Origin: Microvirga sp.
Lineage (GTDB): Bacteria > Pseudomonadota > Alphaproteobacteria > Rhizobiales > Beijerinckiaceae
DNA: 64,000 nt
Direction of reading: 5' to 3'
Assembly: GCA_031181145.1 (NCBI GenBank)
Contig: JAPSLB010000013.1
Span: forward strand, 1 to 64,000
The translations under genes and the position numbers were made by a program. This document shows positions 25,959 to 35,905 of this stretch, piece by piece; position 1 is the first letter of the stretch; each line of letters starts with the position of its first letter. A model generated the notes under the pieces. The model saw only the letters and a program-made list of their open reading frames with translations. It was not told the origin of the DNA and made no database searches.

Positions 25959-27548
25959 GTGGCTTATCAAGATCAGATCGCACAGGCTCACCGCGTCATC
26001 GAAGAAGCCGGCACGTGGAACGGCATCGATCCGGAATCGGTCGCGCGCATGCGCCTGCAGAACCGCTTCCGGACCGGTCTCGACATCGCCCGCTACACGG
26101 CGAAGATCATGCGCGAGGACATGGCGGCCTACGATGCCGACCCCTCCCTCTACACTCAGTCCCTCGGCTGCTGGCACGGCTTCATCGGCCAGCAGAAGAT
26201 GATCGCCATCAAGAAGCATTTCGGCTCCACGAAGCGCCGCTATCTCTATCTCTCCGGCTGGATGGTCGCGGCGCTGCGGTCGGAATTCGGCCCTCTCCCG
26301 GACCAGTCCATGCACGAAAAGACCAGCGTTCCCGCGCTGATCGAGGAGCTCTACACCTTCCTGCGCCAGGCAGATGCTCGGGAACTCGGCATGCTGTTCC
26401 GCGATCTCGATGCCGCGCGCAGAGCAGGCAATTCGATCAGGGAGCGGGAGCTTCTCAACGCCATCGACACCTATGAGACCCACATCGTGCCGATCATCGC
26501 CGATATCGACGCCGGTTTCGGCAACGCGGAGGCGACCTATCTGCTCGCCAGGAAGATGATCGAAGCCGGAGCCTGCTGCATCCAGATCGAGAACCAGGTG
26601 TCGGACGAGAAGCAGTGCGGCCATCAGGATGGCAAGGTCACCGTTCCGCACGAGGATTTCCTCGCCAAGATCCGTGCGGTGCGCTACGCCTTCCTCGAAC
26701 TCGGCGTCGATGACGGCCTCATCGTGGCGCGCACCGACTCCCTGGGCGCGGGCCTCACCAAGCAGATCGCCTTCAGCCGGAAGCCCGGCGACATCGGCGA
26801 TCTCTACAACAGCTTCCTCGATTGCGAGGAGATCACGCCGGAGAATTGCGTCAACGGCGATGTGGTCATCAACCGCAACGGCAAGCTCATGCGGCCGAAG
26901 CGGCTGCCGAGCAATCTGTTCCAGTTCCGGTCCGGAACGGGCGAGGATCGTTGCGTGCTGGATTGCATCACCGCCTTGCAGAACGGCGCCGACCTCTTGT
27001 GGATCGAGACAGAGAAGCCGCATATCGAGCAGATCGCCGGCATGGTGGACCGCATCCGCGAAGTCATTCCGGATGCGAAGCTCGTCTACAACAACTCGCC
27101 GTCCTTCAACTGGACCATCAATTTCCGCCAGCAGGTCTACGATGCGTGGGAGAAGGCGGGCAGGGACCTGTCGCAATACGACCGTGCGAAGCTCATGAGC
27201 GTGGATTATGACGGTACCGAACTCGCGAGGGAAGCCGACGAGCGCATCCGCACCTTCCAGGCGGAGGGTTCCAGGCGCGCGGGCATCTTCCATCACCTCA
27301 TCACGCTGCCGACCTATCACACGGCGGCCCTGTCGACCGACAATCTCGCGAAGGAGTACTTCGGCAACGAGGGTATGCTCGGCTACGTGCGCAACGTGCA
27401 GCGCCAGGAAATCCGCCAGGGTATCGCCTGCGTGAAGCATCAGAACATGGCCGGCTCCGATATCGGCGATGATCACAAGGAGTATTTCGCGGGCGAGGCG
27501 GCGCTGAAGGCCGGCGGTGCGCACAACACGATGAACCAGTTCAGCTGA
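25959..27548 (+). CDS. aceA: Isocitrate lyase (long form)
   Basis: A 529-residue isocitrate lyase, which cleaves isocitrate to glyoxylate and succinate at the branch of the glyoxylate bypass. The catalytic Cys is near 220 in DEKQCGH, with SLGCWHGFIGQQKM upstream, DIDAGFGN for Mg binding and the YNNSPSFNWT segment. Its length exceeds the roughly 430-residue E. coli form and matches the longer form common in Alphaproteobacteria and actinobacterial AceA2. GTG 25959 has GAGGA nine bases upstream. No malate synthase gene is in the window. Control by the ScfR-like regulator is suggested by shared promoter words. Confidence 0.95.
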   Translation: MAYQDQIAQAHRVIEEAGTWNGIDPESVARMRLQNRFRTGLDIARYTAKIMREDMAAYDADPSLYTQSLGCWHGFIGQQKMIAIKKHFGSTKRRYLYLSGWMVAALRSEFGPLPDQSMHEKTSVPALIEELYTFLRQADARELGMLFRDLDAARRAGNSIRERELLNAIDTYETHIVPIIADIDAGFGNAEATYLLARKMIEAGACCIQIENQVSDEKQCGHQDGKVTVPHEDFLAKIRAVRYAFLELGVDDGLIVARTDSLGAGLTKQIAFSRKPGDIGDLYNSFLDCEEITPENCVNGDVVINRNGKLMRPKRLPSNLFQFRSGTGEDRCVLDCITALQNGADLLWIETEKPHIEQIAGMVDRIREVIPDAKLVYNNSPSFNWTINFRQQVYDAWEKAGRDLSQYDRAKLMSVDYDGTELAREADERIRTFQAEGSRRAGIFHHLITLPTYHTAALSTDNLAKEYFGNEGMLGYVRNVQRQEIRQGIACVKHQNMAGSDIGDDHKEYFAGEAALKAGGAHNTMNQFS

Positions 27549-27601
27549 GGCCCCAGTCAGGCGAAACCAAGGATCCGCACGCACAGACATCCACCCGGAG
27601 C

Positions 27602-27640
27602 AGGTCGCAGCTTGTTGGCTGCGGCCTGTTCTCCTGTTTG
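27602..27640 (+). terminator. Intrinsic terminator after aceA
   Basis: CAGGTCGCAGC (27602-27612) pairs with GCTGCGGCCTG (27619-27629) around a six-base loop with one wobble pair, followed by a pyrimidine-rich TTCTCCTGTTT run. It would end the aceA transcript before the RND operon. Confidence 0.65.
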
Positions 27641-27739
27641 AAACCTGACAGCCGAACCAGAGCCTCCGTCCGCCGTTGGATAGCAAGACCGAGGCGGGCC
27701 GTTCTCCGGCATGTTCGTTCCGGTCGCCCGGAGGACGAC

Positions 27740-28963
27740 GTGGCCAAGCGCATTCTTCTCATCGCCATCGCCGGTCTGGCGCTTGCCGCTGGCCTTTACG
27801 TCTTCCTGTTTGGTCCTTCCGAGAACCCGCCCGTGCCCCAAACCGGGTCGGTTTCGGCCGCTCCTCCGCCCCAGGTCGGGGTGATCACCGTGCACCCGGC
27901 CGAGGTTCCCTATCCGGTGGAATATGCCGGACGCGTTGCGGGCTTTCGCGATGTGGAGGTGCGCCCGCGCGTCGGCGGTCTCCTGCTCGAGCGCCGGTTC
28001 GAGGAAGGCGCGCGCGTCACGGAAGGCCAGGTGCTCTTTCAGATCGACCCGGCCACCTACGAGGTGGCCCTGAGCCGGGCGGAGGCTCAGTTGCAACAGG
28101 CCCAGGCCGCCCTGTACCAAGCCCAGCAGAATTTCGAGCGCGTCGAGCCACTCGCCCGCCGTGGGGTTTCCACCGACGTGCAGCTCGAAGAGGCCCGCTC
28201 GCAGCGGGATCAGGCTCGGGCCGGAGTGCAGCTTGCCGAGGCGGAGGTCCGAAATGCCAAGCTCAACCTGAGCTACACGACCGTGACGGCGCCCGCGACA
28301 GGGACCACGGGCCTTCAATCCCCTCCGGTCGGCGCCCTCATCCAAGCGCAGCAGACGCTTCTGACCACGATCTCCCAACTCGATCCGGCCTACGTGAACT
28401 TTTCCTTCACGGACGAGGAGGGGCGGGCCTTCCGGGCTCTGAACGAGCGGAGGGAGAGGCCGATCTCCGAGAAGGAGCTGAAGGTCGAGCTGCTCTTCGC
28501 GCAGGAGGCGTCCTATCCTCATCCCGGTCGGGTCGACACTGCCGCTCAGCGGGTCGATCCGCAGACCGGAACGATTCAGGCAAGAGCGATCTTCCCGAAT
28601 CCCGAGAGCGCCCTGCTTCCGGGCCAGTTCGTGCGCGTGCGCATCACCGGAATCACGCTTCCCGATTCCATCGTGGTCCCGCAGCAGGCGGTGAGCCAGG
28701 GGCCTCAAGGCCCGATGATCTATGTTCTGGGCGAGACCGATGTCGCTCAGCCGCGGCCGATCCGGCTGGGGTCTGAGGTCCCGGGCGGCTGGGTGGTGCG
28801 CGAGGGCTTGAACGGAGGCGAAAGGGTGGTCGCCGACGGCGTGATCCGGGTTCGCCCGGGACAGCCGGTCAGCCCGGTGCCGATGCAGGCTCAGGCCCTG
28901 GAAACCACCGGTTCCGCTGCGCCGGACTCGCAGGGCGTTTCGGTGCCGGAGGGACGCCCATGA
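27740..28963 (+). CDS. RND efflux periplasmic adaptor (membrane fusion protein)
   Basis: A 407-residue AcrA/MexA-type adaptor linking an inner-membrane RND pump to an outer-membrane channel. The N-terminal hydrophobic segment is [17 protein letters not shown]. The lipoyl halves lie around [18 protein letters not shown] and [15 protein letters not shown]. The alpha-hairpin contains [19 protein letters not shown], and the beta-barrel region ends with [15 protein letters not shown] 27740 has a GGAGGA box five bases upstream and is preferred over the longer frame, whose first 34 residues are unlike an export signal. Its stop overlaps the pump start (ATGA). No lipobox Cys is seen. Confidence 0.9.
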   Translation: MAKRILLIAIAGLALAAGLYVFLFGPSENPPVPQTGSVSAAPPPQVGVITVHPAEVPYPVEYAGRVAGFRDVEVRPRVGGLLLERRFEEGARVTEGQVLFQIDPATYEVALSRAEAQLQQAQAALYQAQQNFERVEPLARRGVSTDVQLEEARSQRDQARAGVQLAEAEVRNAKLNLSYTTVTAPATGTTGLQSPPVGALIQAQQTLLTTISQLDPAYVNFSFTDEEGRAFRALNERRERPISEKELKVELLFAQEASYPHPGRVDTAAQRVDPQTGTIQARAIFPNPESALLPGQFVRVRITGITLPDSIVVPQQAVSQGPQGPMIYVLGETDVAQPRPIRLGSEVPGGWVVREGLNGGERVVADGVIRVRPGQPVSPVPMQAQALETTGSAAPDSQGVSVPEGRP

Positions 28964-31900
28964 TCTCGAAGTTCTTCATCGACCGTCCGATCTTCGCCTC
29001 CGTCCTGTCCATCGTCATCGTGCTCGTCGGGCTGATCGCCATGCGGATCCTGCCCGTCGCGCAATATCCCGAGATCGTTCCGCCCCAGGTCGTGGTCTCC
29101 GCGACCTATCCGGGAGCGAGCGCCCAGACCATCGCCGAGACCGTTGCCGCGCCCCTGGAGCAGCAGATCAACGGGGTCGAGGACATGATCTACATGCAAT
29201 CGACTTCGACCGGATCGGGCACCATGAGCCTGTCCGTGTTCTTCCAGACCGGGACCGATGCCGATCAGGCGACGATCAACGTCAATAACCGCGTTCAGCG
29301 CGCGACCACGGTTCTGCCCGAGGAGGTGCGGCGGCAGGGCGTGACGGTCACGAAGCGATCCTCTTCGATCCTGCAGATCGTCGCTCTGTCCTCTCCTGAC
29401 AGGCGCTACGACACGATCTACATTTCCAATTATGCGCTGGTGAACGTGATTGACGAACTGCGCCGCACCCCCGGTGTCGGCGATGCCTCGCTCTTCGGCG
29501 CATCGGATTATTCGATGCGGATCTGGCTCAGGCCCGACAAGGTCGCCCAGTACAACCTGACGCCGGGCGACATCGCGGCCGCGATCCGCGAGCAGAACGC
29601 CCAGTTCGCCGCCGGACGGTTCGCGGAGGAGCCGATGCCGGGCCGTCAGGATTTCACCTATTCGGTCACGACGCAGGGGCGTCTCGCGGATCCGCGGGAG
29701 TTCGAGCAGATCATCCTGCGCTCCGACGAGAGCGGCGGGGCCTTGAGACTCAAGGACGTCGCGCGGGTGGAGCTGGGATCCCAGAACTATTCCACCGTGG
29801 CGACGCTCAACGGGGCGCCGACGGTCCCGATCGGCATCTATCTCCAGCCCGACGCCAACGCGCTGGAGGTGTCGACCGCCGTCAATGCCACGATGCAGCG
29901 GCTAGCGCAGCGTTTCCCTGACGGATTGCGCTATGACGTGCCGTTCAATACCACGACATTCATCAAGGTTTCCATCGACGAGGTGATCCGCACCTTCATC
30001 GAGGCCATCGTGCTGGTCGTGATCGTGGTCTTCCTCTTCCTGCAGAACTGGCGCGCGACGCTGATTCCGCTGCTCGCCGTACCGGTTTCCATTGTCGGGA
30101 CCTTCGCGGGCATGTATGCGCTCGGCTTCTCGATCAATCTCCTCACGCTCTTCGGGCTCATCCTCGCCATCGGCATCGTGGTGGACGACGCTATCATCGT
30201 GCTGGAGAACGTGGAACGCATCATGACCACGGAGAAAAAGCCGCCTCGGGAGGCCGCCATTCAGGCCATGCGCGAGGTGAGCGGACCGGTCGTCGCCGTC
30301 GTGCTCGTGCTCTGTGCCGTGTTCATTCCGGTGTCCTTCCTCGGTGGCCTCGCCGGCGAACTCTACAGGCAGTTCGCCGTGACGATCGCCGTTTCGGTGG
30401 TGATCTCAGGAATAGTGGCCCTCACGCTCACGCCCGCCCTCTGCGCGCTTCTGCTCAAGGAAGATCATCGCGAGCCGTGGCGTCCGTTCCGCATCTTCAA
30501 TCGCGGGTTCGACTGGCTGACCAGGGCCTTCACGTCCGGCACGGCGTTCTTCCTGCGCCACGCGGTCATCGCCCTGGTGTTCGTTGCCGCGATGCTTGGG
30601 GCCACGTGGTGGTTGTTCGAGCGGGTCCCGGGCGGCCTCGTCCCCGCCGAGGATCTGGGAAGCGTCTTCGTCGTGTCGATGCTGCCGCCCGCGGCCTCTC
30701 TCGACCGCACGCTCGACATCACCGGCAAGGTAACGGAAGGCGCCATCCAGAATCCGGCTGTCGCCGATGTGGTGACGTTGGCGGGGTTCGATCTGCTGTC
30801 GGGCGCGCAGAAAACCAATGCCGGCGTATCCTTCGTTTCGCTCAAGGACTGGTCCGAGCGCACCGATCCGCGGCTCGACGCCCGCAATCTTGCTCCGTCC
30901 TTCGCGGCTCTCAATGCCAATTTTCGCGACGGGGTCGTGATCGGCTTCAACCCGCCGCCCATCATGGGCCTGAGCACCACCGGCGGGTTCGAGTTTTATC
31001 TTCAGGACCGTTCCGGCGGCAGCCTGGAGAGCTTGGCGCAGGCAGCCCAACGGGTCATCCAGGCCGCCGGCCAGCGTCCGGAACTGACCGGCGTCTCCAC
31101 CACCTTCGACACGGGCGTGCCGCAATACAGGATCGATGTTGACCGCGACAAGGCGAAGGCGCTCGGCGTTCCGATCTCGGCGATCTTCGACACTATGCAG
31201 AGTACCTTCGGCAGCCTGTACGTGAACGATTTCAGCCTGTTCGGGCGTACCTACCGGGTAAGCCTCTCCTCCGAGCCGGAGTTCCGCCATTCGCCCGAGG
31301 ACCTGCGGCATGTATTCGTGCGCTCCAGCAACGGCACCATGGTTCCGCTCAACGTACTTCTGACTACCACGCGCACCGCCGGACCCGACGTGGTGGACAG
31401 GTTCAACGTCTTTCCCGCCGCGAAAATCCAGGGCAGTCCCGCCCCCGGCTTCTCGTCGAGCCAGGCGATCGCCGCCATGGAGCAGATCGTGGCGCAGACC
31501 CTTTCCTCCGACTATTCGATCGGCTGGACGGGCTCGGCCTATCAGGAGCTGCAATCGGCCGGGACCGGATCGCAGGGCTTCCTGCTCGGCATCGTGATGG
31601 TGTTCCTGATCCTGGCCGCGCAATATGAGCGCTGGTCGCTGCCTTTCGCCGTCATCACCGCCGTGCCCTTTGCCGTCTTCGGGGCCATTCTCGCCATCTG
31701 GCTGCGCGGAATCGAGAACGACATCTATTTTCAGGTCGGCCTTGTCACCCTCATCGGCCTGGCGGCCAAGAACGCGATTCTGATCGTCGAGTTCGCAGCC
31801 GAGCGCTACCGCGAGGGAGCCTCCGTCTACGATGCCGCGCTTGAGGCGGCGCGCCTGCGCTTCCGCCCCATCGTGATGACGTCGCTCGCCTTTATCCTCG

Positions 31901-32100
31901 GGGTCGTACCGCTTGCCATCTCGACCGGCGCCGGCTCCGCCAGTCGCCATTCGGTCGGCACAGGCGTCATCGGCGGAATGCTGGCTGCGACCTTCCTGGC
32001 GATCCTGTTCGTGCCCCTGTTCTTCAGGCTGGTGACACGGGAAAGAAAGAGCCGGAAGGAAGTCGCTGCGGCGTCTGCTGCGACATCCGCCGGCGAATAG
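28960..32100 (+). CDS. HAE1-family RND multidrug efflux pump, inner-membrane subunit
   Basis: A 1046-residue AcrB/MexB-type proton-driven transporter. It begins [18 protein letters not shown], carries the helix-four acidic pair in [16 protein letters not shown], and has the duplicated 6+6 helix layout, with periplasmic porter segments such as [15 protein letters not shown] and [11 protein letters not shown]. The C-terminal half has [21 protein letters not shown] and the GTGVIGGML helix. It exports amphiphilic toxic compounds with the adaptor encoded upstream; no TolC-like outer-membrane gene or TetR regulator is adjacent. The start is coupled to the adaptor by a four-base overlap. Confidence 0.95.
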   Translation: MISKFFIDRPIFASVLSIVIVLVGLIAMRILPVAQYPEIVPPQVVVSATYPGASAQTIAETVAAPLEQQINGVEDMIYMQSTSTGSGTMSLSVFFQTGTDADQATINVNNRVQRATTVLPEEVRRQGVTVTKRSSSILQIVALSSPDRRYDTIYISNYALVNVIDELRRTPGVGDASLFGASDYSMRIWLRPDKVAQYNLTPGDIAAAIREQNAQFAAGRFAEEPMPGRQDFTYSVTTQGRLADPREFEQIILRSDESGGALRLKDVARVELGSQNYSTVATLNGAPTVPIGIYLQPDANALEVSTAVNATMQRLAQRFPDGLRYDVPFNTTTFIKVSIDEVIRTFIEAIVLVVIVVFLFLQNWRATLIPLLAVPVSIVGTFAGMYALGFSINLLTLFGLILAIGIVVDDAIIVLENVERIMTTEKKPPREAAIQAMREVSGPVVAVVLVLCAVFIPVSFLGGLAGELYRQFAVTIAVSVVISGIVALTLTPALCALLLKEDHREPWRPFRIFNRGFDWLTRAFTSGTAFFLRHAVIALVFVAAMLGATWWLFERVPGGLVPAEDLGSVFVVSMLPPAASLDRTLDITGKVTEGAIQNPAVADVVTLAGFDLLSGAQKTNAGVSFVSLKDWSERTDPRLDARNLAPSFAALNANFRDGVVIGFNPPPIMGLSTTGGFEFYLQDRSGGSLESLAQAAQRVIQAAGQRPELTGVSTTFDTGVPQYRIDVDRDKAKALGVPISAIFDTMQSTFGSLYVNDFSLFGRTYRVSLSSEPEFRHSPEDLRHVFVRSSNGTMVPLNVLLTTTRTAGPDVVDRFNVFPAAKIQGSPAPGFSSSQAIAAMEQIVAQTLSSDYSIGWTGSAYQELQSAGTGSQGFLLGIVMVFLILAAQYERWSLPFAVITAVPFAVFGAILAIWLRGIENDIYFQVGLVTLIGLAAKNAILIVEFAAERYREGASVYDAALEAARLRFRPIVMTSLAFILGVVPLAISTGAGSASRHSVGTGVIGGMLAATFLAILFVPLFFRLVTRERKSRKEVAAASAATSAGE

Positions 32101-32200
32101 CCAAGAGCGAAAGGCCCGGGGAGCAAGGGATCCCGCCCTGCCGGAGCAGCGGCGCGCCTGGGAGAGCTTGTTTGCTGCCCCAGGCCGACACCTCCTCGTC

Positions 32201-32226
32201 GGTCCGACCCGGTCTCAGGTCGGACC
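32201..32226 (+). terminator. Perfect inverted repeat downstream of the RND pump
   Basis: GGTCCGACC and GGTCGGACC form a perfect nine-base inverted repeat around an eight-base loop, 100 bases after the pump stop. No T-run follows, so it is either a weak terminator or mRNA-stabilising hairpin, or an operator. The rest of the 313-base gap to 32413 has no gene. It contains ATACTCCCTAGGTATTAG at 32307-32324, a partly palindromic element about 90 bases before the next start. Confidence 0.4.
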
Positions 32227-32413
32227 TCACCGCATTGTCGATTTCATTCCGGGAGACCGATTTCTAAATGTCGCGTTTCCTTCTGGTTGTTCTTTGGAGT
32301 TAGACCATACTCCCTAGGTATTAGACTGCTTGGCCTATGTCTTGATTAGGTCCGCTGACTGGGTACCCTTGCAGAAGCAACGCGAAGTTTCGCACGCATT
32401 CTGGGGGTAGCGA

Positions 32414-33148
32414 ATGTCTTATGAATCAGCTAGGCGGCCTGCAAATAGCTATGCCCGCCCGTTCAAGGCTGTCCTCATTTCCAAAAATGCATTGATCTGC
32501 ACAGGGATTAAGCATCTTCTCGAGGGGAGTTGCTACAGCATAGGGAGCGTGGCCCCCGATATGGCGGCCCTGCCCAGCCGTTATCCCGATACTGAGCCCG
32601 ATCTGTTCATCATCGACGGAGACGACTGTATCGAGCAGACGCTCGAGACTGTGAGGATCCTGAGAAGCAGGCACGCCACCGCCAGAATTGCAGTGATTGC
32701 CCATGATTACGATCTGAACTTCGTGCGCCTCGGGCATGCGGCCGGAGTGCATGGCTTCTGCTTGTCGGGGAGCAGCCGTGACGTTCTCATCAAGTCTCTC
32801 GAGCTGGTCACGCTGGGCGAGGGTGTACTGCCGCCCGTCGTGATGACCTCACTGCTGAATGAGGGTGCGGCAGCCTTTGCGCCGAAGAGCTTCGATGATC
32901 TTGTTCCCGCGAGGAACTGTTCCGAGGGGCATAAGGTGGCGAAGCTGTCGGCCAGAGAGGCCGAGGTGTTGAGGCATCTCATGGTAGGTGCTGCCAACAA
33001 GGTCATTGCGCGCGAGCTCGATGTCGCCGAGGTGACGGTCAAGGTTCACGTCAAGACGATTCTGAAAAAGATCGGGGCCGCTAACCGTACCCAGGCCGCC
33101 ATGTGGGCCTCTGCGCACCTTCGATCCGTCGATCATCGAGCCGCGTGA
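32414..33148 (+). CDS. LuxR/NarL-family regulator with degenerate receiver domain
   Basis: A 244-residue protein. The C-terminal HTH (about 175-240) is a normal LuxR type: KLSAREAEVLRHLMVGAANKVIARELDVAEVTVKVHVKTILKK (shown in part; key words LSAREAEVL, VKVHVKTIL). The N-terminal receiver-like domain (about 18-135) keeps the Asp strand FIIDGDD. It lacks the acidic pair at the first strand (ISKNAL), the Thr/Ser (VIAHDYD) and the Lys (FCLSGSS). It may therefore act without phosphorylation or respond to another cue. It stands alone with its own promoter region; no kinase lies next to it. Confidence 0.85.
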   Translation: MSYESARRPANSYARPFKAVLISKNALICTGIKHLLEGSCYSIGSVAPDMAALPSRYPDTEPDLFIIDGDDCIEQTLETVRILRSRHATARIAVIAHDYDLNFVRLGHAAGVHGFCLSGSSRDVLIKSLELVTLGEGVLPPVVMTSLLNEGAAAFAPKSFDDLVPARNCSEGHKVAKLSAREAEVLRHLMVGAANKVIARELDVAEVTVKVHVKTILKKIGAANRTQAAMWASAHLRSVDHRAA

Positions 33149-33240
33149 GCGAGGTCCCTCATCTCTGGTAACGTGAGCGCACTGAACCGTCCCGGAAGAT
33201 CCGCCGATCGGGCGGCCTCCCAGTTGCAGATTTCCCGCGT

Positions 33241-33540
33241 TCGAGGTGATCGCCGCCGTTGAGTGAAGCAGGGGCAGGGGCTCGAGATCGGCTGGCCGGA
33301 GCCACCCCTTGGGAAGTCGCATCCGGCGACACTGGAGCCGTAGCGACGGGCAAAGAACCGGGCAGCGCCGCCGATCCCCGAGCCGATGTCGAAAACGGCT
33401 CCCCTGCGGCGAGATCGAGACGCTCCTCAAGGTCGGCAGTGGCCTCATGACCACCGGTGTGGAACTATTGAGCCTGGCCATGATCGCAGCTTCCATGGAA
33501 GCGTGCGAGTAGTGGCGCGCAAACTCTCGATCATCCGTTG
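33241..33540 (-). pseudogene. Remnant of a class I SAM-dependent methyltransferase
   Basis: On the minus strand, pieces of one methyltransferase can be read in successive frames. EFARHYSHASMEAAIMARLN comes first (from about 33530), then LEERLDLAAGEP in a second frame. VFDIGSGIGGAARFFARRYG is in a third; this is motif I of the SAM-binding fold, followed by SSVAGCDF. The order and spacing match the N-terminal part of ubiE-like methyltransferases that start with a HYTHGSLEAAIL-type helix. The C-terminal two thirds are missing and at least two frame breaks separate the pieces. The rest of the 33149-33666 gap shows no supported gene. Confidence 0.65.
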
Positions 33541-33666
33541 TCGTTGCCGTCTCCGCCTACGCAGAGTTCGTGATCGAGCACGCCCATCGCACCAGTCAAC
33601 ACCCCTGGACCCGTGACGCCATGCGACCGGGCTCGATGTCCGCTCTCAGGGCAAACTCAGACACTC

Positions 33667-34134
33667 TCACTGGGATTTGCTGGGGTCATCTGCCGGATTG
33701 ACATAGGTGATCGCAAAGGGCCCCTCCGAATCGATCTGAACGACAGTTTCCGTGCTCATGAAGGCGTAGTGGTTCATTTTGGCTGGAAGATCGACGAAGC
33801 CGCCGCTGCCGAGCCTCTCGGCCTTGGCCTCATCGAGTTTGTCGCCCATACCGAAGTGGAAGTCTCCGGAGATGACGGTGACCCGTTCAGCTGTCGGATG
33901 ATTGTGGGCTGGAATCTTATAACCCGCAGGTGCTTTCAGCCGGATCGTGAATGGACCGCTCTTGCTCGGATCGCCGGACAGAACGGCAAGCTGTGCTCCT
34001 TTAGGCAGAACGGATGGGGCTGCTCCCCACTGCAGTTGGTCAGCCCTCATGGCGTGACCCGCCTTCGGGTCTTGAGCAATCAAGGAGCCTGTGGTGGCAA
34101 GAAACAGCGCAGTCGTAATCATGAGTAGCCGCAT
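33667..34134 (-). CDS. Secreted cupin-domain protein
   Basis: A 155-residue protein with a signal peptide (LLMITTALFLATTGSLIAQ) and a single cupin barrel (about 60-140). Cupin motif 1 is YKIPAHNHPTAERVTVISGD, including two His and a Glu that usually hold a metal, and motif 2 is around DLPAKMNHYAFM. It probably works in the periplasm; substrate and metal are unknown. ATG 34134 is preceded by a near-perfect Shine-Dalgarno (AAGGAGG). It appears to be monocistronic. Confidence 0.85.
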   Translation of the reverse strand: MRLLMITTALFLATTGSLIAQDPKAGHAMRADQLQWGAAPSVLPKGAQLAVLSGDPSKSGPFTIRLKAPAGYKIPAHNHPTAERVTVISGDFHFGMGDKLDEAKAERLGSGGFVDLPAKMNHYAFMSTETVVQIDSEGPFAITYVNPADDPSKSQ

Positions 34135-34280
34135 GACGATCCTCCTTCGACGAACATGCTGATCCAAGCTGGCCTTTCGACCTGGGCCAACTGTCTGGGC
34201 CGGGAGAGGCTAGGTGGAGCCATGCCTTGCTGATGGGGCTCCTGAGGCCGCTCCCGGTCTGCCGTTCGTGGATTTAGCCG

Positions 34281-34343
34281 CTAGGCTGAGGCCCGTCCGG
34301 ATGCCGCAGCAGTCATTGCGGCCATGTTCGGAGGTGGTTCCAT
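34281..34343 (-). CDS. Possible 20-residue peptide ORF with a strong ribosome-binding site
   Basis: An ATG at 34343 follows AAGGAGG at ideal spacing and opens a 20-codon frame (begins MEPPPNMAAMTAAA) ending at TAG 34281. It lies upstream of, and on the same strand as, the cupin gene. It could be a leader peptide, a small protein, or the surviving 5' end of a decayed gene. No relative is recognised. The surrounding 364-base gap (34135-34498) otherwise holds nothing supported. Confidence 0.3.
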   Translation of the reverse strand: MEPPPNMAAMTAAASGRASA

Positions 34344-34498
34344 GCTGAACCTCCTTTCCGAGGAATGTACCGATTTTGTCAGGACCGGCACGCTGCAATC
34401 AAAGCAGCCGGGAAATGCTCTTCCTGTTGGACAATCCTGTCAACCCAAAGGCATCAATTGACATCGAATGAGATGCGGGGCTCAAGCGCTCAGGCAGC

Positions 34499-35905
34499 CT
34501 ACATCAAGACGAAGACCTTCACCTCGTGTTCGACGCCCCGAAGGTCGGCCGGGCGCGGGACCGGGGCAATGCCGCTGACTGTGAGCACGGTGGACACGTG
34601 CGGGTCGTCTACGACTGCACCGGTCGTCAGGATCGCCTGCGTGTCGGCAAGGCTCTGAACCCGCGAGGCGATATTCACCGTCTGCCCGAAGTAGTCCTGA
34701 CGATCATTCAGGGTCACCGCAAGGCACGGCCCCTCGTGAATGCCAATCTTCAGCAGCAGGTCCTCCCGCCTGCGCTCCGCATTCAGGCGACGCATAGCCT
34801 CCTGCATTCGCAGGGCCGCAGCAACCGCGCGTTCAGGCGTGGGGAAGGTAGCCATCACCGCATCGCCGATGGTCTTCACCACGGCTCCGGCCTCGGAGGC
34901 CACGATCTCATGCAACACCCGGAAATGTGCCCGGACGAGATCGAAGGCGGCAAGGTCGCCCACTTGCTCGTAGAGGTTGGTCGAGCCCCTCAGGTCCGTA
35001 AACAGGAACGTCAAGCTCGTGATCTTCAGCCGCTGGTCAATGGCAAGCGTGTCGGTCCGGTAGATGTCCCGGAACGTCTGGTTCGTGAGCAGCCGCTTGG
35101 CTGTGAGGAAGGGCCGACGATGGCCGAGGATGTCATGCAGTTCGTCCCCGGCGATACACACGTTCGGCAGAACCCGACGATCAGTGTGGTTCTCCAGTGT
35201 CAGCCGCAACGGGCCGGGACGCAAGGTGAGGGTCTCATTCGGCGCATGACCCCGGCCGATCACCATCGAGAGGCTTTGCCGCTCCCGTGTGGGCTCCCCT
35301 CGCACGTCGATGAATTGGGTTGCGTGCGTGACAGCGTCGAAGATGATCACGAATTCCGGAGGCAGGTGTAGCGATAGAAAGGCCCGCTCACCAGGTCCAA
35401 GCTCGAGAAACTCCAAAAGCACCTTTGAGAACCGCTCTTCCAGGTTTTCAGGCAGGTCCACGCCCGAACTGAAGAAAATCTGACGGTAGTACTCGAACGG
35501 GGGCAGCCGGTCAGGTTCATGGGCAGCAATGCGGCGTGCCCGTGGACTAACCGTGAAGGTGACCTCGACCATCTCATCGAGGGTGGGCTCATATCCGGCA
35601 GCGCAGAGCGAGCAGTGATACCGGTCCCGGTTGACCGTCTTCAGGGTCGCGCCGGTGTCGAGAACGCCGCCACAGCCGGGGCAGAGCACGTTCCACGCCA
35701 TCTCAAAGGCCCCGATCCGGGCCGCATGCAGGAAGGCGGCGATGGTCTTATCCTCGTCGAGACCGTACTTGGCAGCGAAGGCCAGCACATTGACGCGGTT
35801 GAGGTCCCGGTCCGAGCCGCGGGCGACGAGATGCTCGACTCGGCCCACCACCTGCGGGTCCGCTGCTTGGCGCAAAGCGGCAAAAAGCACGTCCGTTTCG
35901 TTCAT
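34499..35905 (-). CDS. Class III adenylate/guanylate cyclase with DUF5939-like N-terminal region and zinc-ribbon motif
   Basis: A 468-residue soluble protein. The N-terminal region (to about 280) resembles DUF5939. It includes two Cys pairs, CPGCGG and CSLC, that look like a zinc ribbon (about 75-105). The C-terminal domain (about 295-450) is a class III cyclase with the metal-binding LFTDLRGSTNLYE, KTIGDAVMATF and GIHEGPCLAV, then the FGQTVNIASRVQ helix. No membrane segment is seen, unlike the CHASE2 cyclase at 2067. ATG 35905 has GGAGA eight bases upstream; the frame upstream is not conserved-looking. Expected activity is cAMP (or cGMP) synthesis; the input signal is unknown. Confidence 0.85.
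   Translation of the reverse strand: MNETDVLFAALRQAADPQVVGRVEHLVARGSDRDLNRVNVLAFAAKYGLDEDKTIAAFLHAARIGAFEMAWNVLCPGCGGVLDTGATLKTVNRDRYHCSLCAAGYEPTLDEMVEVTFTVSPRARRIAAHEPDRLPPFEYYRQIFFSSGVDLPENLEERFSKVLLEFLELGPGERAFLSLHLPPEFVIIFDAVTHATQFIDVRGEPTRERQSLSMVIGRGHAPNETLTLRPGPLRLTLENHTDRRVLPNVCIAGDELHDILGHRRPFLTAKRLLTNQTFRDIYRTDTLAIDQRLKITSLTFLFTDLRGSTNLYEQVGDLAAFDLVRAHFRVLHEIVASEAGAVVKTIGDAVMATFPTPERAVAAALRMQEAMRRLNAERRREDLLLKIGIHEGPCLAVTLNDRQDYFGQTVNIASRVQSLADTQAILTTGAVVDDPHVSTVLTVSGIAPVPRPADLRGVEHEVKVFVLM

Noticed and set aside
33541-33666. Plus-strand frame with AYAEFVIEHAHRTSQHPW
   Set aside because: Reads like protein but has no start, no ribosome-binding site and no recognised family; overlaps the methyltransferase relic border.
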